Assembly (NCBI RefSeq): GCF_002234675.1
Contig: NC_019871.2
Coordinates: 27,094,094 to 27,158,093 of the forward strand
From: Oryzias latipes
Taxonomy: Eukaryota; Chordata; Actinopteri; Beloniformes; Adrianichthyidae
DNA: 64,000 nucleotides
Direction: 5' to 3'
In this document: piece after piece, positions 10,801-22,900 of the stretch
Layout: the number at the start of each line of letters is the position of its first letter
How positions within the stretch are numbered: position 1 is the stretch's first letter
The notes under the pieces: model-generated
Databases searched by the model: none
Told to the model about the DNA's origin: nothing
Seen by the model: only the letters and a program-made list of their open reading frames with translations
Translations under genes and position numbers: made by a program

Positions 10801-13800
10801 CTAATTCACATATAAACTTGATCTAGAAAGGGATGAAGTGAACTTTTAATTATGGTTATGCCATTTTTATCCAAAATCGAAAAAGCTGTCATTTTCAAGG
10901 ACATAGTATCTCCAGAGCAACAAGAGTTCATCAGAAATTTGCCTCTAAAGTGACGGCTTTGTTTACCGTAATTTCCAGATTATAAGCCGCTACTTTTGTC
11001 ACACGTTTTCAATCCTGCTGCTTATTCCATGCTGCGCTATTTTATGAATTTTTTTAATGCATTTCTAATAACGGCCACTAGGGGCGACCCAGCAGAAAGG
11101 GTTAGAGTGAGACGGTGTATGTGTCGAGGAAGACGCACGTTTAATGTAAATTCCCGCTTTGTGAATGAATGGCACGAACACAACCTCATTATAATAAAAA
11201 TATGAGAATAAAATAAAAGAAGAAATGCATATGATGCAGCTTTCAACTTTCAAGTTAAAAGCCATTGTTAAAGGCAGTGTGTTTGGAAAAGCCGGTCTGC
11301 TGCGAGAGGACAGCGCAAGCTCAGGAGGGAATTTGCCTCAGGATGAGAGTGACACTGACAACTACAATGAAGAAGAGACAGAGTGTGGTGAAGAATATCT
11401 GACGCTATTCCAATCCAACACTGAGGAAGACTTCCATGTTTCAGTGCACAGGAGGAAGATGAAGAAAGCTCTCATATGTTTCACACCCCAAACACACTTC
11501 TGCTGCGCGCTCTCGCTCCCTCCTCTTTCTTACACACACCCACACCCACACACATACACATCCTCATTCTACAACACATGTTTCAATGTGGGCACATGCG
11601 GCTTATGCATGTACAATATGGTTTATCCTTTAAAAATGTAATGGGGTGCGGCTTATAACCAGGTGCACTATAGTCCGGAAATTACGGTACATTCTGTCCT
11701 CGTATCTTCCATCCCCTCACAAACCCAACCGAACATCCGCAGTGCGACAAAAACTGGGAGCAGTGTCAGAGCTGTCCATCCGTACAGTTCTGATCCAGAT
11801 TCCAGCTCAGAGGAGGAAAACAAAGACGCTCATGGATATGTTTGTTAGTGGATGATCAGAAAGGGGCGGAGCTTGTGGCCTGCCGACTAATCACAAGCTT
11901 TTTCAAAACAGCATTTTTTTCACTCTGCTCCTGCCTCACCACAGTTTGAACAAAGAAATACTGAAAACTGCAGTTTTAATCTTAATTTTTTTCATGCATG
12001 GTGAGAAAAACAGAAAAAATGTCCTCGTTGGGGTGGGTCTTTTTTTTTTACTTTTAATGGTAAACTTTGATGATATAACGATGTTTTGGGCTGTTTTTAC
12101 AAGTCAAAATAAGCATGCTGCTACTTCTATTGTTAAATATTTACTTTATGAAACCGATGAAATAACTGTTCCGTCTTTAGAGGCCTGCTCCTCTCTGTTT
12201 AATGTAATAGTCAGAAGAATACTTTAAAAATAAATAGTCACTTGGGTTTAAGATGTGTTGGTAAGTTTTAAGACAGCTTGGAAGAAAACCTTGTTCCATG
12301 TGAAAGTAGGAGAGGCGGGTGTGGAAGACGTATACGGACCCTTTCCACAACCATTTGAGTGTCATGGAAAAGTGGATCCATTTCCATAATTCCATTCAAA
12401 ACATTGTACTTTCATGGAATACAGATTCAGGGCCCGCTTTTTAATTGATTTCAAGTATTTGCTTATTTGAAATAAATTGGCGTTCCAGCTCAAGAAGCCT
12501 ATGACAACAAGATTTCCTAAAATTAGAATGCCGTGGAGAAATCGGCCCAAATTCTGCAGGCCGTGAATGTTTGAAACGGAGTGTCACCAACTAATCATCT
12601 ACGGCAGGGGTCGGGAACCTTTTTGGCCAAGAGAGCCATAAATGCCACATATTTTGAAATGTAATTTCGAAAGAGCCATACAATAATGTAGTGTCCCTTC
12701 CCCACACTGAGGCACGGAGACTTAACCTCTTTTAAAGTTCTTTATTCTGGTTACTGCAGACCGCAACAAACGCCGTTCAATTCATTCAGCAACTCCTGAA
12801 TCTCTCCCGCCGACACGAGAGCGCTTCTCCCAACTATATATTCCCCTGCTCCCGCTGCAGCCCTCCCATTTCCCTTATTCGGCCCATAGCTGAACACCAT
12901 TGGTCCAAACTACCTAACAACAGGCTGAGCGACAGAACTGAGGGCCAATCAGATCTCTGCTTGACGCGTTCAATGAACTCCAGAACTTTTAACGCGGCCC
13001 AACAGCCATCCAACTCAGTCCGCGACAATTTGTTTAAAACTAAATATATAAATGAATGTGTGCATTTGATTTAATTTCAACATTTTTAAAGTACAATAAG
13101 TCTGTGGATTCTTTTTAATAACATTGTTATTCTGTTGGTAATAAATGATGAGTATTTCTCGTGGTAGTTCTGCTGGTGGTCTAGTCTGGTTGATACGTGG
13201 TGAGTTTCTGCTTCGTTCAGGCGTTGAGACTTTAAACGTGATCTTAGGTCTGAATGTTCTGTAGATGTGAGACAGACTGATCACATGCAGACGGGGAGCC
13301 AAACACACACTCACACGCTGCAGTGAGTGACGGGCAGCAGGTTTTACGTTATTACAATCCCTGCGCGATTCACCTGCTGCCTGTCCCCACAACACCTCAC
13401 CCCCACCCTCTGCTTTCTTCCTCACACATCCCGTCCCCGCAACTGCGCGCTCTTTCTCGGAGACGGGAGCGTGCAGTTTTAGGGACGTCAATTCACAGGT
13501 TTACGGTTGGTACAAACTCTGTGAAATAGTAGATAATAGTAAACTGATAATGCTGGCGCAGATTTTTCTCTCCAAGCACCACGCCTCTGGCATCGCATCG
13601 CGCCCGAGAAGGACTGGTCTAATAAAAAATAAAAAAGTATAATTAAAGATTTGTCTGTGAGCCACAAGTGACCATCAAAAGAGCCATATATGGCTCGCGA
13701 GCCATAGGTTCCCGACCCCTGATCTACTGCATAAAGTAACTGCACAGGTTCCCCAGACGTTGGTTCAGTTTGGTTAAATATAAGGAAGACTTCAGGCTTT

Positions 13801-16800
13801 CCAACTTCCCAAAAGACCATCGTTGACCTCTGGGTGAGCCACCAAAGTTCAAAAGTAGCTCAGGAGGCTGTCTGTTCACAGAGCGCTGTGTCCAAGCAGA
13901 TCAATGGAAAGTCTATAGGAAGGTCAAAATGTATCAGGAGAAGAAGCAGCAGCAAAAGAGACGACTGTGGGCTTCAGCGGATCATCAAAAGGACAAGATC
14001 CAAAAAGCTGCAGACCTCCAGAAAGAGTGGAATGAGGTGGAGGAACAGCTTCCAAAACCACCACATTCAGGCCCATTCTGGAGACGGGCTACAACTGTCG
14101 GGTTCTTCGGGTCAAGACACGTCTGAGCCTGGACCAACGGGGGAAACGGAGAAGAAGAACTGGACTGTGGGCCAGTGGTCCAGGGTCCTGTTTTCTGGTG
14201 AAAGGAAAGTGGGCTGAAACAGCTGCAGTGGGCCCAGACAAACATAAAGAATCCACCGGGCTTCCGCTGATCGGAGTAAGCTCAGCCCGCCCATCGATCT
14301 CAAACGCAGATATGAAAACAGCTGGAAGCAAAGAGGGACTTCTTCTACGAGGCTGACGAAGAAACTGTAGAATTTGGAATGAAACTTCAGTAAATATGAT
14401 CTATTAATGCAGCAAAGTCAACAAATGACCATTTTTAGTTCTTCAGAATCTATGAAATGTTCTGTTTACTAATGTGGAACAGTAAACTTTCAAGGCTTTT
14501 ATTTATGAATAAAATATGCGTCTTTAGTAGGTTTGTTTAATAAAATGACATCAAAATGGTTAGTGACTAGACAAATCCTGCCGACTTTCATTTGCATCGA
14601 GTATTGAGAAAAATCATTCAAAAAAACAGCATTTGCAGAATAATTTGGAACGCTGTACATAGAAGCTGCTAATTAAAATGTATTGAATGTGTTTATCTGT
14701 GCTGGTTCATGAGTGCTGCTTTTACCCATTGGTGGTGGGAACAGCTTGGGTTCTCCCGTGCCTTGCTTCTGCTCGTCTTTTGATGCATGGGAGAGCGAGC
14801 TGCTTGTGATGGAACAGTGACGCGGTTCCTCCTCCTGAAGCTTGCCGTGGCTCTTGTTGTTCAGCCCGCCACTGTTGGGCCGAGTCGTGAGAGCGGTGGG
14901 GCAGTTTTTCAGAGCACAGGTCTCTGTGGCGCCCTCCTGCTCCTTTTTGAAAGCTTCCGTTTGGACATGGTTCCCTAGTCCTGCAACAGGCTCCGATTCG
15001 GAGCCGGCTTTCAACCTGTGTTGCAGCTCAGCGTGCCTGGAGGAGGCCAACGTGCTCTTACAGTCTAGATCCGTGCAAGGGCTGGGAGGCTGAAGCTTTG
15101 CCACAGATCCATTGGCTTTATGGCAGCTCTGGCATGACGTGGTGTCACACTGACAGAGAGCAAGCTTTGCCGGACAATCCTTGGAAAACGAGGCCTCTAG
15201 AGAGCTTTTGGATAAACTACCTGTAGAGGCTTTAGGACAGGGTAAAGGTGAAGGAGTCCTTCCAAAAGAAGCTGGAGTCTTCTTTTCTTCCGATAAGATG
15301 CAGGATTTTATGCAGCTCTTCTGCTCAGAATCAAACTCTGCAGCTGATGTGGATCCAGGCGTTTGTTTTATTGAAAGATGCCGCATGATGCTGCATTGGA
15401 GAGCGATGACATCCTGGAGCCACTGCTCACAAGAAATAAAGATCAAAAAACAATTATTTGAAACATCCTATTATGATGCTTATAAAGAAACAAAGCAGGA
15501 CCAATGACAGGCCCAGTGGTGAGGCGTACCTCTTGCTGCTCAGCTTCTGTTGCTAGCTGATCTGAAGATGCGTGATCAGAAATGCTGCTGCAAACCAGTT
15601 CCAACTGTCGCATCCCTGCAGGGAGCAGCATGGGAGGAGGATTCTGGTACTGCGACTTAATGGCATCGGGGACCTGGTACAAAAAAAACCCATCATTTGT
15701 CATTTTATTACTAAGCTTTGACAGAGTAAGAAAAACGCTCACATTAAGAGCCAACATAGGATGTCAATGCTTGGTCCATGACGATGGTACGGTCCGTGCA
15801 CTTACATTGTTTAGCATAACAACACTGACACATTTTTAGTATGAATTTGTTGACAAAAAACATTCATGAGCATCACGTTACATGTTTACAAGTCTATAGT
15901 TCTGCTATGACTGTAAAGGCAACAGTGTTTTGACAGTTTACCTTTACATTTACACCAAAAAGATGAATGCTCCTCTTTTCTCCTCACTACTGGAAAGTGA
16001 CATGTAAGCATAAATGTTTCCTCACAGTTCCTAGCAGACAACTTTAAAAGACCTCCCAGTTAACTAAAGGTGAACAGCAGGAACAAAGAGGCATCACAGG
16101 TTTGCTAGTCATCTTTTTGTTCAAGAACACCACTCGACGTCAAAGTTACCGCCTCCATTCCGTTTATTTTTTAAACTTTTGGGCTTTGTATGCTAGCCAA
16201 TCACGACAGTTGACGAGTCCCAATGCTTTTAATTGACCAGACTACAACACCAGAAAAAGTTGAGGTACAAAATGAATTCCTTTATTCGTGCCTCCAACAA
16301 TTGCTTTAAGTTGAGCAAAAACGTAAGTATTTTTTCTCTCTGGGCCTGAACCGCTTTCCTCTTTCTGAATTCGTTTTTAGTAAAATCCTGACTTACAAGT
16401 TTTTGTGAGCTGCTGTGAGTTAAAAAAATTTTTTTAAATGAAAAACAAATGTTGGATATTGTGTGTAGGAAAATATCGGTCCAAAGAAAAGAAAGCTCCA
16501 CGTTTGGGAATCTCCAATCGTTCCCATCGACTCTCACTTACCTTGATGGTTTTCTTGATCAGCTGGGAAAAAGCGCGTCGATTTGGTGCGTTCTGCCGAT
16601 GGATTCTACGAAGGAAGTCCAACTTGACTGCATGTTGGGACATCCTGTCCTGGAATTGGTCAAAGAGCTGACAGCGCCTGGACAGACTCAGGCTCCTCTG
16701 ATTGAGCTGTTTAGTAAACAGAAGACTTCATATTAAATTGATATACGTTTACTATAGGCTTAAAGGGCCTTTATCATGCTTTTCAGAATAAACTATATAA

Positions 16801-16903
16801 TAATATATTCCCTTTGGCACACTAAAGAACGAAAGAGAACACGGGAACTTTTGCAAAGATGGATGTTCATATAAAGCAGATGACTGGAAAGTATTTAGCC
16901 GGT

Positions 16904-16937
<34 letters not shown>

Positions 16938-19900
16938 GCCTGGGGGTGGTGCTGGCAGCGCAGACTCTTCCTGGAAAGGGCGGTTCTTCACGTTGTGATG
17001 TCACAATGTGAGAAGCTGCTCGTTTCCGTGGACCGGGAGAGGCTGGTGCTCAGAGAGCAGGATTTTAGATGAAAACTCCCGAATGCGTGACTGGATCAAA
17101 GTGTTTTTTGTGAGGAGTGAACATTTTAATACACTTAAAAAGTTGGTTTTGCATGATAAAGGCCCCTTCAATCTCATTTGATCATTAAATTTGTCCAAAT
17201 CCTATTTAGAGACAAAAGGAAAGAGACCGGGGAATCTTACCGCTATATTCTCAACATGATTTGGACACATCCACCTGCCAGCAGGTAAGCCTGTAAGTGG
17301 GGGGTCAAGGCAGTCCATATGAAAGAGAAGTGGGCAATAATCACACTGGATCAGTGGAGCTAACCTGCAACTCCTATGGCAGAAAATACAGCACTATTAG
17401 TACAAACAACCCAGAGCAGTTTTGTCCTCACATGAACTGGAAACTCACTTGTTGCATAAAAAGCAGACTTTCACCGGAAGAGGGACGAGGCCGTTAGTAT
17501 CCAGCTCGTGTTGAGGCCTCCGGAAGGGCTTTCCCAGAAGCTCCTCTTTTCTCCTCCGTTTACTGCTGCCTGGAAAGCAGTTTGAAAGGTGAAAAGTAAT
17601 GTAAGAAGATGTTGACTGAAGACCGAAGCCGTCGATCTGTACGGTGGCCCTGAAGTGCAAGTCACTTCAACTAATTCACTGGATGCAAAAACATTTGAAA
17701 GATCACAACCACAAAAAACAAATATTAAAGAAAACAGCTTTACATTTTAGAAAGCAAAACAAAATTCCAGAAACGGAAAATAGAAAAACGGAGAAAACTA
17801 AAGTAATTTCCAGAAAACCAAAAAACAAACAAAAAAAAGTGAGAAAAACGAAACGGAATGAGAAATTGGAAAAGGTAGGTACTATGGGACATCGCTGGTT
17901 AGATACTGACGTTTGTCCATATTTAACAGTCAAAGTTATTAGACATGAAGTGATAATGGACATCATCATCATCATCCAGCCAGCCATGTCCCATAATAAC
18001 CACCTTTTCTGGCTTCTCATTGGGTTTTTTTCAATAACAGTTCATTTTCATTTGATCAGAAACACAAACAAGAAAGAAAAATAATTATGATTTACAATTT
18101 CTGTAAAAAATGAGTGATCGTCGTTTTTAAAGTATTCTGCAGCCGTTGCTGCTTTCACCATAGCTGCTTTGTAAACTGCTGTTCCACTGAACATCGGGAG
18201 CCTTTGGCCCCACGTGGAGCTTAGGACCTGCATGTCGTTCTAAACTGTTGTATTTTATGCACACGCACGTACGCACGCGCACATACACACTTAAACCCAA
18301 ACAAATACATGTCAAGAGAACACTAATTTAATCTCAAATAAATTCTGTTATGGCTCCATCTACTGGCTACACTAAAGAACTACAGGCCTTCCAGGAACAC
18401 TGTACCACTTTAAAGTAGTTTGGTGTCACCATTGTGTTCAAAAAGGCACGACATTCAATTCAGAAAATATTTGTTTGTTGTTGAAAAGATGCCATAAATG
18501 GAAGAAACTTTAGTCAGACAAGTGCTGGAGACCCCTGGATAACACAGATTGCTTCAGACAAATGTAATACGTCTGAACAATGACATTTTGGTTAAGCAAT
18601 CAGATGCAATCATTAGTTCTTTCAGCAATCAGACAAGCAAGTGTCAGATCTAACTGTGATGTTATGACTCACCTGGAAGAGCAGTGGTGCAAGTGAGCTC
18701 ACTTGGCAACTGAAACTGCGTGGGATTTCGCTCCATAGCAGCAGCTATTAGGAGCTGGAAGGGCCTCTTGAGGAGGCGCGGCGTTGGGGCTAATACAGGG
18801 GCAGCTTCAAACTCTGCTCCCTGGAAATCCTCCTCAGGCTCGACCGTCTCGTCCTCCCCATCATTCTGATCCTCGGAGAGAGTCGGGGTAGATGAGGTGT
18901 TTGATGTAGGAGTGCCAGGCCTGCTGCAAGTCTTACGGTCCAGAAGGCGGACCTGGGCCACCCTCAACCCGGGGCCCGCAGCACCAGCTCCTGGGGGAAG
19001 TCCGTCAAGCCGCAGTGGGCCAGCACTGAGCTCCAGCTCCACAGCGGGAGACGAAGAGCATTTAGACAGAGACTTTTCCGGCAGGCCGTTAGTCTGCTCA
19101 GACTTCTGGTCCCGCTTCTGCCAAAAACAAACAAAAACAAACCATCAGCAGAGGCTCATGGATGCTTTCTGGGTTCATTCATTAGGATGAGACATGGATA
19201 ATTAACGCTCCTCATGTTTTAAATCACAAATACAACACTAACCTGTACAAGCTCAACAATTGACTGAACAGCTGTAAAACTCTCCACCATCAAATGTGAA
19301 GCTTTTTAGTGAAACTTCCCTAAAACCCTTTTGTGTTCCTATGCAGCGAAACAGGAAAACTCTGACACACTGACGGGAACGGAACCACTTCAAGCCACAA
19401 AACGTCCAAACGAGGCTGTATGGATCTCACCGTCACATCAGCCCTACTGGTAATTTAGAAAAAGGTTCTAGTGGAGTCAATGGTACACACAATTTGATAT
19501 TTTCAGTCCTGCTTTCAGTGCATTATATCACGTTATATCTTTACCAGTATTTCATACATAATTAAATGTTATAAAATTGATAAAACTGCCAGTGTGTATA
19601 CACCATTTATGTAAAATGTTGCTTTTATTAGCTTCATGGTTTAATTTAGTTCTTTGTTCTGTTTCAACTTTTTCTGCTCATTTAGAAGTTTTGATATATA
19701 GAAGTCATATTTAAGCTGACATTTTATGTCATACAAATACAATCTGCTGATTGACAGGCATGCATTTTTAATTATAAATATTTCTAAAAAATGCCTGTGG
19801 GTTCATAAAAAGGTTTAAATATATACTTGATTTAAAAGAAAAAGAAAACTGATTTAATTATAGACAGTTGGAGTGCAACTAGTTCTGTGCAATTTGGAGT

Positions 19901-22900
19901 CATATGGCTTTTGCAGTGTTGCATATGAGAATGTATCTAAATCCTGATTGACTCAGATGAGTCAGTAAGCATTTACGTGTTCACACTAAAACTGCAGCGG
20001 ATGCAAACCAAAGACAGGAACTCCCCATTATTGGTACTCGTGAAGTTGTATGTATTTATTGTGGAATATCTACTGAGAGAATTGATCAAGTAAAACAACA
20101 TTTTACTATAGATAGCAAATGATAAAGCACAGCTAAAAAGATTCACATACGTAGAACAACATATGTTCGCTGTGTCGATGTTATTTAGCATCATTCGCTG
20201 CAAAAATCGGCATGGAAACCCAATTTGGCTAACCTGTAGCAAGTCACAAATGTGGATCATGTGAGGAATTGCCTCCACCCATGTGACACAAATTAGCCAA
20301 TGAATAATCATTTTGGTGTTTTAAAAAAAGTCACCTGTTATTTCCTGTGGTAAAGACAAACTAGGTGCCTGAGGGCACCAGAAATGCTATTACACTACTT
20401 CCATCGTGAAAAACTCAGTAGATGTTTCACTCTTCGAGATACTGAGACAATAGTATTGTCTTCCACGTGATGGTCTCACTGTGTTCAGTCAGTGCGTCGG
20501 CCTTATTGGGCCAAACCAAAACCTTTTCAATGTGGCATCAATGTCAACATTCTGTGGGTATAAAAACTAATTTAGCCAGCAAGTCAGTCCACGTTCATGA
20601 CTCAAACAGCCATGAACACACGGCGTCGCTTGATGGGCAAGCAGCTCCGTCAGACCATAGGAAAAACACTCATGTCAATGATATCCAACTATTGTCAGCA
20701 GTGCATCTGAAACTACCGCCATCAAAGGGTACAAGGCCATCTCTAAACCCCATGGCATCCCTGATTCAACTGTGTAATGTTATTAAGACGTTTTCCAGGC
20801 ATGGAACTGTCAAGAACCTCTCTGGATGGGGGCGGTGTGGGGGGTTAATGATGGATGTCTTCAAAGGTTATTGTGAATAGTGAAAAAAAAAAAACACTAG
20901 GACCGGTCAAACATCTCAAGACCTGAAGACCAAAGTGAGGCTACATAGGTGGAGGCCAAGGAAGCCCCCATTGCTGAACAACCGCAAAAATGAAACCTGG
21001 CCAAACCTCAAGCCTGGTGGTGAGGCACACAAACAGTATGTTTACAGACGTTCCTTAAGGAAAGAACGCCATGCCACCATTCAAGCATGGTGGAGGATCC
21101 ATAATGCTATGGGCTGCTTTGCTGCATCTGGTAATGGAGGCCTTGACCATATCACAGGCATCATGAAATCAGAAGATTATCAAGTTATTCTAAATGGTTA
21201 ATGGCGTATGCTTATAGCGCTTTACTGCTGTACCTTCTTAGAAGACTCAAAGCGCTTTACAGTCAGCCTCATTCACTCATCCACACACTGATGAACTCTG
21301 CTGCCAAACACTGGCTCCAACTTATAACCAACAGGAGCAATGTGGGGTCCGGCGTCTTGCCCAAGGACACTTGGACAGGCGGGGTGGGAACCAAAGCTGG
21401 GATCTTCCTATCAGAGGTCGACTGTTTTACCTCAACACCACAGCCGCCGCAGACATTCTAGAGCAAAACGTCAGACCCAGAATGAGGAAACTTGGTTTGA
21501 GGCGAGGATCCTGGGTCCTACAGCAAGCTAACGACAAAAAGCGAACCTCCAAAAGCACACAGGAATGGATGAAAGGGAAACAAGAACCGATTTAAAACCG
21601 CCAATAAGTCCTGATCAGCATCCAATAGAAAACCTTTGGGAGGGGCTGTAATAGGCCACTGGAGAAAGGAACCCTCCAAACGTTCAAGAGCTTAAGCACA
21701 TTGCAAAGGAAGTCTGTGAGGAAACACCACCCAGGACGTACAAGAAGCTTGTAGATACATTTAAGAAACGTTGTTGCTACCAAAGGGTGTGCAAACACAT
21801 TAAGGAGGGGTCCCAATATTAGTTAGTGAACATGCTAGTTTTCTGTTCTGTTTTTATTCTTCTTTTAGAATCACAAAATCTCTGTTGAAGTTAACCCAGA
21901 AGAACGGCTGTTATCAGCAGAAGGAGGAACACCAACCTTGGACTTTTGACAGACTATGGACCCTATTTTTATTTTATTTCACAGCATTTCCTTATTATAA
22001 AAATCATATGCAGGATTTTATAGTTAACATAATCTGTCTTCATTTTGGATAACTCATCTGCATTTGCCACGTTGATTTCTAAAAGTTATATTTTCCGTAA
22101 TATTTTAAGTAATTCATCTTTGTCAAGAGCTTTATTGATACCCAAGGATTCTTAATTCTGTCTGATAAAAGTTATGAACCGGATAATGATAAATCATGTA
22201 ATAAAATGGTTATCCTAAGATTAATTCCTCATTGTATGAATGTATAACTGATGATTGGAATGTTTTGTGTATTATTCTAATTTGATTGATTGAAATAAAC
22301 CTTTTCAAATAAAAAAAAAATCAAAAGTTAACAACTCTCTTTGTTAAATTTCCTCCAATGTAAAAGATCCTGCTGATATAAAAGTGCTACGTTTCCGTTC
22401 ATTTCTGAAGACATTCAGTCAGTTATGCAACAAAAAAGAAGGGGTGGCAATAATGGGGAGCAGGACTGTACAGCATTCGACACTCACTCTTTTTTTGACA
22501 TTACATCGATGGCACATCCACTCTCCAGGAGGAAGCATTTCTTCACTCAGAGGAGGGTTGCTACAATGAGACAAAGAAAAACACACAAATATGACGTTCA
22601 TGTGACAGGACAGGGAATCTGTTTAATCTCTAAGATGTAACTGCACACATTTCATTTTACTAAAAAAAAAATAAAAATATTTTTTTCCCGTTCATGTGAA
22701 ACACAAAGGCCAAGACAAGTACATTCTCTCTGACTCTTGTTCAAAACATTGCATTTGAATCTCATGTGTTCATATAGTCCCACTGGAATTATCTTCACAT
22801 CATTTGTAAATGTTCCCAGTGGTCTTTAAATTATTCTTATGTTTTTTTGGGCAAAGACTGTGTCGTTTTCTAGGACATAGTTTCTGCAGAGCGTCAGTAG

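Larger units (their letters stand above)
10880..12045 (+). repeat. Dispersed repeat family X, copy 2, split by a pogo-like element
   Basis: The left part (10885-10962, AAGGACATAGTATCTCC...TTCATCAGAAATTTG) and the right part (11693-12045, with [20 protein letters not shown] and a 3' block like 23190-23310) are continuous in copy 3 (22815-23310). The interruption is the element at 10966-11692. Confidence 0.7.

Noticed and set aside
11946..12227. 93-codon plus-strand frame
   Set aside because: AT-rich sequence in the 3' part of family X copy 2 and phf12 intron 9. The related copies do not keep the frame.
15181..15507. 108-codon plus-strand frame
   Set aside because: Antisense to phf12 exon 9, which is proven by phase and homology.
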